Positions 36,001-43,934 of a DNA stretch of 64,000 nucleotides are shown here, piece after piece. Origin of the DNA: a virus. The stretch is taken from IMG/VR virus record IMGVR_UViG_3300042261_001452, positions 22,640 to 86,639 of that record; one strand, written 5' to 3'. Both the position numbers and the translations under genes were made by a program. The notes under the pieces were generated by a model that was not told where the DNA came from, made no database searches, and was given only the letters and a program-made list of their open reading frames with translations. The stretch's first letter is position 1. Every line of letters begins with the position of its first letter.

Positions 36001-36774
36001 ATCTATGTTTTCTCTATATGTTTCTTGCAATGGTTGAACCTTAGATTGATTTTCACTTTCAAGATCAATGTATTCAAAGGCAGGAATAAATGCTGAGCTA
36101 GAAAACTCACTAAGTCCCCTACGTCTAACAATAAATAAATTCATTACCGATGCATGATAAATTCGACTCTTCATTCTTGTTAATCTGACTAGGCCCATTA
36201 TATCATATGATCCATATTTAGTTGTCTGTTCGTCATAAATGGCTTCTCGCTCAGCAATTGTGTCTGCTAGTCTTTCTTTTTCAGATTTATTTCTTTCTTT
36301 CTCTATTCTTACTTCTTCTATATATTCCTCATAATCATTAACTGTCAATGCAGATCTTGATCCCCATGGAATTCTAAAAATAGCTAAAATTCTTCTAACT
36401 GCCTCATTATAAGGTAATTGTTTTTTACTCTTATCATACTCTACAGTAAATATAGGTTTATTATCAAGAATGCTAAAAAGCGTGACTGTAAAAGAATTGT
36501 ATTTGTCTTGACTTTTACCATATACCATTTTTAACATGTATTCTGGTCTATTTTTTACCCTATTTGGAAGATTAATGTTCCCAATGCAGGTTTTAAAGGC
36601 AGAATCATCAGTATAAGAGAATTCTTCTTTGTTTTGCCAAATAATTCCCGGACTTTTTGATATTTTAAAGAAAAAATTTCTCTGAACACTATTAATATCT
36701 TTTATAGTAGCTACGTTACTTATAAAATTGAATTCTGATTGCTCAGAAGATTGTGCTTTTTTATACCAATTCAT
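33067..36774 (-). CDS. Multi-domain NWYK protein: HExxH module and degenerate nucleotidyltransferase module
   Basis: 1235 residues from ATG 36774, giving MNWYKKAQSS. Two further NWYK-like sites, SNWYEGIKKNAQ near residue 369 and NSWYKQAQ near 631, divide the protein into three modules. Module 2 has a zinc-protease signature HEATH near 566, with GPAEAEEAKF following. Module 3 ends in a CCA-adding/poly(A)-polymerase-like segment: YIIGDLPRRIYL near 1010, RDFTINTLALNI near 1115, NPMIIVRAIKYN. The metal-binding D-x-D is absent (NINKLEF instead), so this domain is probably inactive. No ribosome site; TATAAT lies six nt before the ATG. It may be a virion polyprotein cut at the NWYK sites. Confidence 0.7.
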   Translation of the reverse strand: MNWYKKAQSSEQSEFNFISNVATIKDINSVQRNFFFKISKSPGIIWQNKEEFSYTDDSAFKTCIGNINLPNRVKNRPEYMLKMVYGKSQDKYNSFTVTLFSILDNKPIFTVEYDKSKKQLPYNEAVRRILAIFRIPWGSRSALTVNDYEEYIEEVRIEKERNKSEKERLADTIAEREAIYDEQTTKYGSYDIMGLVRLTRMKSRIYHASVMNLFIVRRRGLSEFSSSAFIPAFEYIDLESENQSKVQPLQETYRENIDEVRVILRKAIESAKSEKKYVGSENINYIPVDATKNNWNFELNRPKNYDMPSQEAEDKIPQTPEVKPLPQSEQASQEDTDEEEKTPSSTISPEMERIKKLKRMRNLFDENIASNWYEGIKKNAQMKIEKPTDFDGYFSGNIPEHAERFIGTSSVDASQIAGVFGGTNEAIQLVNKYSGDFLRNIAFVFNFSKGGAFGVYVPALDRAIKTNLLKKKLEQKGYIIKDENNMLFAYPKDDAIDQAKVEEDIDSLWRQIESGGGTAIGLNMSGIISATNQNVNNIIDGLRNQDPNLPSEIKQILTNVLGIYHLAATIVHEATHSKGATSEGPAEAEEAKFRAWAQTNYVNSEYMKRLQSSNLEKYYTPLSVGHETIHAQSNSWYKQAQFRPHMSGSVLSGQPTGSDIQGRYLSQSNLSSLPDWSMILTQRSGDPTDRRLEIARDNRQYLAPDISQRDNSIEEQLRKQTRMDSRPNVKLIMEELLEPSRDESIGYTSLEMLLENKRPKPLMIPITENLKIENIKAFSYDPFKKEARKAGDRFLFGWFNNLDISDGSTIPGLSDRVMAWDDRDEDFAWSDKEIRKQPRYNPEYDVKGFYYRWIEPRFRPQLFDDMTRDYSHTTPALRFAQKGQLDKEIIDILKILRTIEYSILNNKIKASRIVTNKGFSDFIIKMMPKDGIRVNTYDIPPKTIGDWEDVCAIWLFSEELRDTLIDDCESYFQNNEVKEELKNIVEKIIGIKEKRESNIKSIVSNIKHICKELEYSNFYIIGDLPRRIYLNKDFNINKLEFIANNPDVCQKIGYALMEKLGVSGEDIYESARFGLSFVYKGIQLDFSKSAHYPKLNKLTEELNEEHLKNSLVRSACNRDFTINTLALNICDNNIIDILGRAVEDINNNTLETVLDANEVVKLNPMIIVRAIKYNIEGYNISEDLMVAIISNSNLLFDEKYRIYINENISTLFNCKDGEELRDILKKFRLEKLIGD

Positions 36775-36822
36775 AATAGTATTATACTTCAAAAAAATGA
36801 ACAAAAAACCTTTAAACAAAAA

Positions 36823-36847
36823 GCCAACGAAGAATTATCTCGTTGGC
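36823..36847 (-). terminator. Terminator after DUF2997-like gene
   Basis: 8-bp stem GCCAACGA/TCGTTGGC with a 9-nt loop, followed on the minus strand by CTTTTTG. It separates the 36873-37690 unit from the NWYK gene. Confidence 0.8.
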
Positions 36848-36872
36848 CTTTTATTTTTCAAACTATTCTTTT

Positions 36873-37220
36873 TTAAACGCCAAAGCCTTTATCTAAGGCT
36901 CTTTGAGTGCTTTGTGGATCAAGATCTTCAAGAGTTCTAAGACCCTTTGACTTTTCTTTCTGTGGAGTCTTAGCAGTAGGAGCCTGTACTCTACTTAAAT
37001 GTTTAGTAGCTTCTTCTAGTCCTTCTGCTGTTAGTCCTGAATCTAGCTTATCCTCACCTTCGGCTAGCATATCTATTAGTGTTTGGTCTAACCCATCAGA
37101 ACAACTAGATCCTTCAGAGTGTCCAAGAATATGATAGGCTGCACTGCCACTTTCCATATCAAGAGTAATTTGGATTGTTCTTTTTCCCTTTCCTGCTGCG
37201 GCTAATTTAAATATTTTCAT
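36873..37220 (-). CDS. DUF2997-like protein with MKIFKLA leader
   Basis: 115 residues. MKIFKLAAAGKGKR is the leader. Residues 15-55 resemble DUF2997: RTIQITLDMESGSA, then GHSEGSSCSDGLDQTL, with the conserved 'G-x-x-G-x-x-C' and following helix. A Lys-rich tail of 50 residues is extra. DUF2997 genes usually neighbour DUF1257 genes in bacteria, as here. Good ribosome site (AGAGGA). Function of the family is unknown. Confidence 0.6.
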   Translation of the reverse strand: MKIFKLAAAGKGKRTIQITLDMESGSAAYHILGHSEGSSCSDGLDQTLIDMLAEGEDKLDSGLTAEGLEEATKHLSRVQAPTAKTPQKEKSKGLRTLEDLDPQSTQRALDKGFGV

Positions 37221-37237
37221 TTTATTAATCCTCTTTC

Positions 37238-37690
37238 TTAGTTTAGAATTTTTCCTTTTACTGATCCCATTGCCTCATCAGGAACTTCTAGAGTTATAAT
37301 AACCTTATTGCCCGCTTTAGTTATTTTTGGGGTAGCACCTAGTTTTGCAGCTAATGCCTTTAAATTTCTTTCTTTAATCTTGGTTTTAACGACATTTGGA
37401 ATATTTAATCCGCCTTTTGTTTTCATATAGTCGGAGTCTGCAATCATAGTCCAATTACCATCATCATCCTGTGCAAAACCGATTGATCTCCATGATCCTT
37501 TTAAAACAACCTTACATTTTCGTCCATTAACTAATGTTTCGCCACTAGGATCAATAACTAAATGCTTGCGCCATTCAGATCCTATCATGCTTTTCCAATG
37601 CTGCATTACATCACCTTGTCCTACCAAAATATCTACCAAAACGTTAACGGAACATTTACATTTCATATTTGTAGTCATCCAAGTACTCAT
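37238..37690 (-). CDS. DUF1257 (Ycf35)-like protein
   Basis: 150 residues. The central segment CKVVLKGSWRSIGFAQDDDG and NWTMIADSDY matches the DUF1257 'YDIGF-x-x-x-x-DG-x-Y-x-x-IAD' core, and the C-terminal KITKAGNKVIITLEV matches its final strands. Ycf35 is conserved in cyanobacteria, plastids and many bacteria next to DUF2997 and an AAA+ protein, but its biochemical role is not established. Start supported by AGGAGAAG; 17 nt separate it from the DUF2997-like gene. Confidence 0.6.
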   Translation of the reverse strand: MSTWMTTNMKCKCSVNVLVDILVGQGDVMQHWKSMIGSEWRKHLVIDPSGETLVNGRKCKVVLKGSWRSIGFAQDDDGNWTMIADSDYMKTKGGLNIPNVVKTKIKERNLKALAAKLGATPKITKAGNKVIITLEVPDEAMGSVKGKILN

Positions 37691-37704
37691 TTTCTTCTCC
37701 TATT

Positions 37705-38775
37705 TTATTTAATATCTTTTAAAAATTGTTCTAAATAGATAGATGATAATCCTGCATTTAGGCCATACTCACCAACATCTGAAACAATTGCCGTCAACAT
37801 TCCTATTACTTTCCCATTATTTATATTAACTATTGGACACCCACTATTGCCGGGGAAAGCTGATAAATCAACAAATATATAGTCTGGAGCATTTGTATAA
37901 TTGTAAATTCGTCTATTTAAACTTCCAATTGTTCCAAATGTCACATTATTCTCAAATCCATGCGGACTTCCTACTGCCATTATATCTAACCCAATAGTAA
38001 TGCTTTGCCGATTATCTAATTCAAAAGGCTCTACATCTATATCTGCCCTTAATAATGCAATATCTAATGTTGGATTAACTTTTTCAATAACTGCTGGATA
38101 TTTTTGATTATTTTGCATTAAGAATATTTGAATATTATTAGATATTCCAACGTTTTCCATTTCTTTTCTAGCAGCATTATTATTTTTATCATATCTTGAA
38201 ATGACATGAGCGCAAGTTAAGAATAATCCAGGACCAATACAAAATGCAGATCCAATTTCTCTAACTCCTTTTAGTGCATTAATACTTTCAACCATAAAAG
38301 TCTTTTCAAGAGCTTCTGCAATAACTATAGCCTTATTATTCTGGGCAATTCTAGTTAATGATATTGAAGATATCCCTTTGTCTTTTAAGTTTGATATATA
38401 TTTCTGAGCAGAATAATAAGAAGAAAAAGTTTTTGCTCCACCGGGAACTTTAACTCTCCATTTTTCCATATTTAATTGACCTATAGGAAGCATACCCTCT
38501 AAGATAGACATATCCATTTGTTCTCTTTTATATTGTCCACCATCTTCCTTATAAGATTTGCCTACATCTTCGCCCCATGTTTGCGGAGACATTTCAGACC
38601 AATCTCCTCCACCACTTGGTATACGATATTTTTTACCCTCTAAAGCATCTTGCAAGGTAAAAACATTGTTAGCTGGAATAACTGATTTATCCGTAATCGG
38701 ACTTAATCCAGTTCCCGGACTAATTATTTCAGGCATAAAGGTTCTTGATTCTTTTATTATGGGTTTCTTTTCCAT
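37705..38775 (-). CDS. Trypsin-like (HtrA-type) serine protease with pro-region
   Basis: 356 residues. The C-terminal domain (about 165-350) has the chymotrypsin-fold triad: H in LFLTCAHVISR near 187, D in TLDIALLRAD near 233 and S in SAFPGNSGCPIVN near 308. The first 140 residues are an unrelated region that may target or inhibit the protease. At residue 143, SLTRIA|QNNKA sits just before the protease domain and fits the K/R-x-A|Q site seen in many neighbours, so maturation cleavage here is plausible. No signal peptide. It has no ribosome site; a weak AGAGGAATATC element lies upstream. Confidence 0.85.
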   Translation of the reverse strand: MEKKPIIKESRTFMPEIISPGTGLSPITDKSVIPANNVFTLQDALEGKKYRIPSGGGDWSEMSPQTWGEDVGKSYKEDGGQYKREQMDMSILEGMLPIGQLNMEKWRVKVPGGAKTFSSYYSAQKYISNLKDKGISSISLTRIAQNNKAIVIAEALEKTFMVESINALKGVREIGSAFCIGPGLFLTCAHVISRYDKNNNAARKEMENVGISNNIQIFLMQNNQKYPAVIEKVNPTLDIALLRADIDVEPFELDNRQSITIGLDIMAVGSPHGFENNVTFGTIGSLNRRIYNYTNAPDYIFVDLSAFPGNSGCPIVNINNGKVIGMLTAIVSDVGEYGLNAGLSSIYLEQFLKDIK

Positions 38776-38808
38776 AATACTATTTTCAAAATTTTATAAG
38801 ATATTCCT

Positions 38809-39585
38809 CTAGTACTCGCCTGTTTTATCGCCACTAATATCTTCTATATCTGGATTATTATTTAAATTTATAAAAGCACCTTTTACATTATCGCTAATCT
38901 TATTGTTTATTTCAGTGTCTATAAATGCCTCTCTATCAGAATTATCATCTACAGAATTAATAAACTTAATATTCTTCCCTTTAGCTCTTGCTTTGGCAGA
39001 AACTTCTGATTCTAGAAGGATAGAATTTCTCATATTTACTTTGGTTGCTTCTTTTCCAGTTCCAACAGTAGCTTCTAATCCCATTCTTTCATTCATTTGC
39101 AAATTAGATTCGTCAACTTCTATTTCCTCTTCATTTTCGTAATCTTCTTCTTCTAATCTCTTTAATGCCTCAATTGAAGCTCTTGTTGCATCTGTTTCTG
39201 GGATATCGCCAGTCATATTTCTTAACATTTTCCCATGTCTAGGACCATTAAGAGTCATAGCTGTAACTTCGCTATTGTCAGTTTTATCTTCTTTTCTAGC
39301 AATTGCCTTAACAAACTTCTTAACTGAAGTATTATTTTTATTCTCTATTGGGGTATTTCCATTCTCTATTATAGGATTAATTTTTATTTCTTCCATTCTT
39401 TGGGTTTTAGCCTCTAAGGACTGTGAATCTATCAAAAGGCCAGCATTCTTAAGACTAATAATTTCTCGCATTTGTTCATCATCTGTAATTTCTATATTAG
39501 ATAATTTGGTTTTACCTACCAAAGAACGCTTTAAACTATTTAACACAATAGTAGAATCAGTCAATCCCTGTATGGAAATAATCAT
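38809..39585 (-). CDS. Hypothetical virion-block protein
   Basis: 258 residues, unrecognised, charged, with an acidic segment (LKRLEEEDYENEEEIEVDE). Begins MIISIQGLTDSTIVLNSL. Strong ribosome site (AAAGGAG) and a TTGTATAATAGAAG box about 30 nt upstream. No membrane segment or known motif. Confidence 0.6.
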   Translation of the reverse strand: MIISIQGLTDSTIVLNSLKRSLVGKTKLSNIEITDDEQMREIISLKNAGLLIDSQSLEAKTQRMEEIKINPIIENGNTPIENKNNTSVKKFVKAIARKEDKTDNSEVTAMTLNGPRHGKMLRNMTGDIPETDATRASIEALKRLEEEDYENEEEIEVDESNLQMNERMGLEATVGTGKEATKVNMRNSILLESEVSAKARAKGKNIKFINSVDDNSDREAFIDTEINNKISDNVKGAFINLNNNPDIEDISGDKTGEY

Positions 39586-39622
39586 GTTTTTACTCCTTTG
39601 TTTTTCTTCTATTATACAAGAA

Positions 39623-39828
39623 TTAATAAAGTGCGTCTAAAGAAATATGCTTTTTATCCATTTCTTTTCTAATCTTAGCTAAAAACTTAGATTTTTCACC
39701 CTGAGAAAATTGAGCAGCACCTAATAGACTCATTATTTCTCTATTGGCAGCAGGGAGATCAACATCCTTAAATTTACTAATAAAAGAATTAAAAGCCTTA
39801 TTTACTTTATTTTCAGATGTTTTAGGGT
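39623..39828 (-). other. Frameshifted coding extension of the 450-residue protein
   Basis: 69 open codons directly follow the poly-A run at the end of the 39829-41181 gene, in the -1 frame, ending in TAA at 39623-39625. The translation is protein-like (KVDPKTSENKVNKAFNSFIS ... FLAKIRKEMDKKHISLDALY). No ribosome site precedes any internal ATG. Slippage on the A9 run would fuse it to the upstream protein; a base-call error in the run would do the same. Confidence 0.6.
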
Positions 39829-41181
39829 CTACTTTTTTTTTATATCTGCAATAACAATTGGGAAGTCATAATCTGATTTAGCAGTATGAACTTCTGGCAT
39901 ATCTTTAGACTTCAAAGGGTTCTTTTCAATTGTCTCTGGCAATTCAGAAAATTCTATATTTTCTGGAATTTCAGTCTCATCAACTTCTTCTGGAGAAACT
40001 TCTGTTATTGGAATATCTTCTTCTTCGTCTGCTGTTTCATTTCCAGCATACATGAATTTAATGACCTTATTTACTTTGTCTAAAGAGAAGGCACTAGCTG
40101 GAATTTCAACTCCCTTTTCATCAGCAATATAATTTGCAGCATCTGCTAAAAGTTGATCAATATAATCTTCATCGTTTAAATTTGTTGCAATAGAAGGATT
40201 TAACTTAACAGTACCAAACTGATGAACTGTCCCATCTATATCTTTCGTATTTAATGTGATATTAGTAAAAGGATTTTGAATTTCATTTCCTTCTGCTTTA
40301 TCTTCTGTAAATCCTAGCATTCTAAAATTGATATCAGAATGATTAAGATTATTTCTTGATTTAGAAATTGAAAAATCTTCTTCTGAAATTTGTCCAGTCA
40401 AGAAAGGATATATTTCTAGTACCTTTTCCATTGCAGATTGTTTAACTTCTGAAACATTGGCAAAATCATCATTATCATATGACATTTTTACGAATATTGT
40501 GGGAGTTCCATCTGGAGTTATAGATTTAACATTTTTAATCATAGAAATCTTTGAAGGATCTACTCCAAAAGTAGTAGGCATAGCGGCATCTAATCCTTCT
40601 CCTCTTTCATTCTCTTCATCTTCATAAATATCAACAAATGGATCTTCTGGGAGATCAAGCACATCTTCGCCTTCATCATCTTCTTTTTGCAAAGCATTAA
40701 ATCTTTTACCCATTGTGCCATCATCAAAATTTAATCCTCCATACTGAGCTGTCTTAATAGTATTTTTTGAAGAAGCTGCTTTCAAACTCTCCCACCATCT
40801 CATTTTCTTGCTAATTTCAGATGCTGGCTTATATTTTTCATCTTCTACCTTATTGCCAGCTAATCTCTTTTCCTCTAGCTTATTAATATTCCCTTGATAG
40901 ACTTTAGGATTACGGAATTTAGATCCAAACTCCGACGCTGTTGTTTCCAATTGTCTTTCTATAAGAGAATCAGCGGAACCCTTTCTAACAGAATCTAGTA
41001 ATTTTTCAATAGTAACATCTTTTTCTTCTACTCTATCCCTTTCTAATTGTTTTTGAGTAATTGTTTCAGGAGCATCTTGTCTCATTTTGTTTTCCTTAAA
41101 ACGCATATTAATATGAGTATCACCTAAATTTTTCTGTTCTTTTTTTGCCTTCTCAGCCTTAATTTTGATAAAATTAGCCAT
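39829..41181 (-). CDS. Virion-block protein with KQLE repeats
   Basis: 450 residues. The N-terminus MANFIKIKAEKAKK is followed by three units of the KQLE repeat (ETITQKQLERD, VTIEKLLDSVR, LIERQLETT) that also occur in the protease-scaffold protein. IKTAQYGG near residue 145 is a candidate cleavage site. The rest is acidic with a beta-rich central domain (TPTIFVKMSYDNDDF). The gene ends in poly-A and TAG, after which another frame stays open. It is placed next to the terminase; good ribosome site (CGGAG). Confidence 0.65.
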   Translation of the reverse strand: MANFIKIKAEKAKKEQKNLGDTHINMRFKENKMRQDAPETITQKQLERDRVEEKDVTIEKLLDSVRKGSADSLIERQLETTASEFGSKFRNPKVYQGNINKLEEKRLAGNKVEDEKYKPASEISKKMRWWESLKAASSKNTIKTAQYGGLNFDDGTMGKRFNALQKEDDEGEDVLDLPEDPFVDIYEDEENERGEGLDAAMPTTFGVDPSKISMIKNVKSITPDGTPTIFVKMSYDNDDFANVSEVKQSAMEKVLEIYPFLTGQISEEDFSISKSRNNLNHSDINFRMLGFTEDKAEGNEIQNPFTNITLNTKDIDGTVHQFGTVKLNPSIATNLNDEDYIDQLLADAANYIADEKGVEIPASAFSLDKVNKVIKFMYAGNETADEEEDIPITEVSPEEVDETEIPENIEFSELPETIEKNPLKSKDMPEVHTAKSDYDFPIVIADIKKK

Positions 41182-41231
41182 GTTTTACTCCGCTTGTTAT
41201 ATATTTCTGTTATATTTCTTATTAATTATGT

Positions 41232-41243
41232 GAAATTCCTTCC
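41232..41243 (-). promoter_or_regulatory. AGAAGGAWTWT element after terminase gene
   Basis: Minus strand GGAAGGAATTTC, about 50 nt before ATG 41181 and right after the terminase stop. Confidence 0.45.
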
Positions 41244-41251
41244 TATCTGCT

Positions 41252-43135
41252 TTATCTCCATCCTACCCACATTGTTGTTGGTTCTGGTAATCCCATTTCA
41301 ATACTCTCAGATGCCATAGCAACTGCTCCAGCCAATGAGTCTGCCAAGTCATCAGTCTTTACGTCTGCATTTTTATCTGGAATTAATCCAAAGGTTCTAG
41401 ATTTAGTCTTCATTTTAAGATTCTTCAACTCAGCTATAAGAATACTAGAATCTCCCCCATCATCATATATATATACTTCAGGATTAGGTTGATAAGCCAT
41501 CATTTCTCTTAAAGTAAAATAAAACTTAGATTTATTAGCATTATTAAATGGCAATTCTCTAGTATTAATACCATGACTTCTTAATAGTTGTAAGCTATTG
41601 ATAGAATTATAAGCATCATATGTAACATACATTGGATGGAATATTGAACAAATCCTAATAATGTCTTGGTCAATTAAGTTAAACATTAAACCCTGTCCCG
41701 GAACTGGTCTCCATATCCATACCCCTGCTAAATAACATCTGTTTCTTCTTTTTCCTAAATGATTGCTATATCTCTCTTTAGCTACTAATACCGCTGCATA
41801 TTGATTTTTCTTTTTTGCAGGGTCAACATGTAGAAAATAACTCATTTCTGGCCTTGGTCTATTATGTGGCCCTAAATCATACCTTATACATCTAGTAACT
41901 AGTTGATCATCAAAGAATTTACTCAAAGTTCCAGATTCTGCCCATTGAGCACCATATTCTACTTTAAACATCTCTAAATTGCTCTCTCTTTCTCTTTGCA
42001 TTTCTGAGTTTTCATATGGTACGTCTGGATTAACATCCCATGAAGGTAACTGGAAAGAAAGAATGCTATCATCCTTTTTAGCCAAATTCCAAGTGTCATA
42101 AAATATTCCACTTCTAACATTTGGAGAAGAAATTTGAACAATTCTAGCCGCTCCATATTTATAAAACTTTGCAAGAGAAGGTTTTAAACGTTTATAGAAA
42201 TAAGTTCCAGTTACTTTACCAGACTCATCATAGAATGCAATTTCGTCAAATAATATAAGAATTGCGCTATAGCCAGCAAGAGAGTCAGGATTACTATGTC
42301 CGCATAACAATACAATAGAACCATAAACTTCTAATTGAGCACCATCATTCTTCTTTTCAATATCTTGATTTGTAAGAAGTCTGACCTCTGAGGCATTACC
42401 TCTTCCAATTCTATTCTTAAAGAAGGGAGAATTTCTTATTCTTGATTGTATTTGCGCGAACAATCTTCCTGCCTGTTTTTCAGACAAGGCAACATTAATA
42501 ATTGCTATTTCATCATCAGCAGGTAGTCTATAATAACCATGTGGATTACCATGATTAACTTCTAGTAATTTATAAGCTTCATAGGCAGTAATAATAGAAG
42601 CCATAAACGTCTTGGTTGCTCTTCGCCCTAATACTAAGTGTAGTTCTTTAAAATATGGAGCCTTAGGATCTTGTATTCTTTGATGCATTTTTCGAATTAC
42701 ATCTTTTATATTTTTCTCGTATTCAACATCATCTCTCATTTCATTTTCTTGCTGCGAATATAACCATTCCCATTCTTCTTGCGAGAGAGTAATATTTTCA
42801 TTTCCCATTGTTCCCATATAAAAACATTTAAGAATTACTCTTTGACCTAAAAAAAGAGATGGCGCAGCATCAGGAACTGCAAGTATATCTTCGTCATCAC
42901 CTCCAATTATTTGAGCAGTTACCTCTGATTCTGCTGCTTGACGTTCTGGCTGGACTTCCTCACCTTTTCCAGAAAATCCTAAAAACTCAGGATCTTCACA
43001 GAATGTAATAATATCAACAATCTCCTTATTTCTTTTTTTCTCTACTTTTTCTACAACTACTCCACTAGCAATTGTCTTTAATTCCTGAATTGCCCCCATT
43101 AATGGATTTACCAACTCTTCTTTTTTAGCTGCCAT
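41252..43135 (-). CDS. terL: Terminase large subunit
   Basis: 627 residues from ATG 43135 (GAGGAG upstream; a TTG four codons earlier is part of that site). The ATPase domain has HLVLGRRATKTFMAS near 163, the deviant Walker A of large terminases, and AILILFDEIAFYD (Walker B). The nuclease domain has HVDPAKKKNQYAAVLV, VTYDAYNSINSLQLL and KTDDLADSLAGAVAMA, the three acidic clusters of the RNase H-like fold. It pumps and cuts DNA at the portal. No intein here, unlike the portal. Confidence 0.93.
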   Translation of the reverse strand: MAAKKEELVNPLMGAIQELKTIASGVVVEKVEKKRNKEIVDIITFCEDPEFLGFSGKGEEVQPERQAAESEVTAQIIGGDDEDILAVPDAAPSLFLGQRVILKCFYMGTMGNENITLSQEEWEWLYSQQENEMRDDVEYEKNIKDVIRKMHQRIQDPKAPYFKELHLVLGRRATKTFMASIITAYEAYKLLEVNHGNPHGYYRLPADDEIAIINVALSEKQAGRLFAQIQSRIRNSPFFKNRIGRGNASEVRLLTNQDIEKKNDGAQLEVYGSIVLLCGHSNPDSLAGYSAILILFDEIAFYDESGKVTGTYFYKRLKPSLAKFYKYGAARIVQISSPNVRSGIFYDTWNLAKKDDSILSFQLPSWDVNPDVPYENSEMQRERESNLEMFKVEYGAQWAESGTLSKFFDDQLVTRCIRYDLGPHNRPRPEMSYFLHVDPAKKKNQYAAVLVAKERYSNHLGKRRNRCYLAGVWIWRPVPGQGLMFNLIDQDIIRICSIFHPMYVTYDAYNSINSLQLLRSHGINTRELPFNNANKSKFYFTLREMMAYQPNPEVYIYDDGGDSSILIAELKNLKMKTKSRTFGLIPDKNADVKTDDLADSLAGAVAMASESIEMGLPEPTTMWVGWR

Positions 43136-43136
43136 G

Positions 43137-43934
43137 TTACTCCTCAATTAATGATATTATTTTATTATCTGTACTTAAAGATATATTTCGGAGTTTTGGG
43201 TTTTGATAGTTTATAACTATATTAGTTGTACTCATTGATAATAAATATACTGTACTTTCATTATTATAGTATAAAATATTATTTATAATAAAAAGTTTTT
43301 CCATTTTTATATTTCTTTTTTTAGGATCTCCCACTATAATTCTATGAGATGGATTATGATGAACACTTCTAAATCCCCTTAAACATCCATTTCCATAGTC
43401 TGAAAAAATAAGCTCATTCTTATAGAAAGAAATGCCTTTTGGAATAGATAAGCTAGATTTCAAAATATCATCAGATAAAGAATAGTTTCTATCTCCTTTT
43501 CCTATTGTATAGCATACCTTTAAATCTTTAATTATAAAACATCTATTAAGATTTTCTACACTTATATATATATTATTATTATCTACATGTAACTTGGCCT
43601 TAGGGTTTTTAATATTATTAAATAGGTTGCGAAAATCTGCTCTCTCAGATTTACTTAAATAATATTTATTAATAAATGGACTAAAAACTTCGCCATCTGC
43701 TAATAAATAGATAGTATTATTAAAAGAACAAACTCCTTGTATTTGATTCTCTGCTATTTTTATTTCTTTTATAATACGCCCATCTAGACCAACAAGATAT
43801 GCCTTTTGTTGCTCTACTATAAAAAATCCATTATCAACACAACAAAAATCTTCTATCGGGGAAGAAGTATTTAATTGAAGGATTAACTCTGGATCTTTAA
43901 TGCCCGGTTTTTTATGAACAAAGTTATATTTCAT
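43137..43934 (-). CDS. NHL-like beta-propeller protein
   Basis: 265 residues with several strand-rich repeats of about 45 residues. LSIPKGISFYKNELIFSDYG followed by NGCLRGF and VGDPKKRN is the NHL-repeat pattern. A propeller of five or six blades is likely. It may mediate protein or carbohydrate binding on the virion. The start overlaps the end of the upstream gene; there is no ribosome site, so it is probably coupled. The gene ends 2 nt before the terminase start. Confidence 0.6.
   Translation of the reverse strand: MKYNFVHKKPGIKDPELILQLNTSSPIEDFCCVDNGFFIVEQQKAYLVGLDGRIIKEIKIAENQIQGVCSFNNTIYLLADGEVFSPFINKYYLSKSERADFRNLFNNIKNPKAKLHVDNNNIYISVENLNRCFIIKDLKVCYTIGKGDRNYSLSDDILKSSLSIPKGISFYKNELIFSDYGNGCLRGFRSVHHNPSHRIIVGDPKKRNIKMEKLFIINNILYYNNESTVYLLSMSTTNIVINYQNPKLRNISLSTDNKIISLIEE

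Noticed and set aside
36775-36819. Upstream TTG start of the NWYK multi-domain protein
   Set aside because: It lies in the flank of the terminator hairpin and TATAAT box, has no ribosome site, and would hide the MNWYKKAQ start shared with other genes.
39829-39850. Alternative genetic code with TAG read as an amino acid
   Set aside because: Reading through the TAG in the same frame meets another stop within about ten codons, and TAG, TGA and TAA all act as normal stops elsewhere; the open continuation is in another frame.
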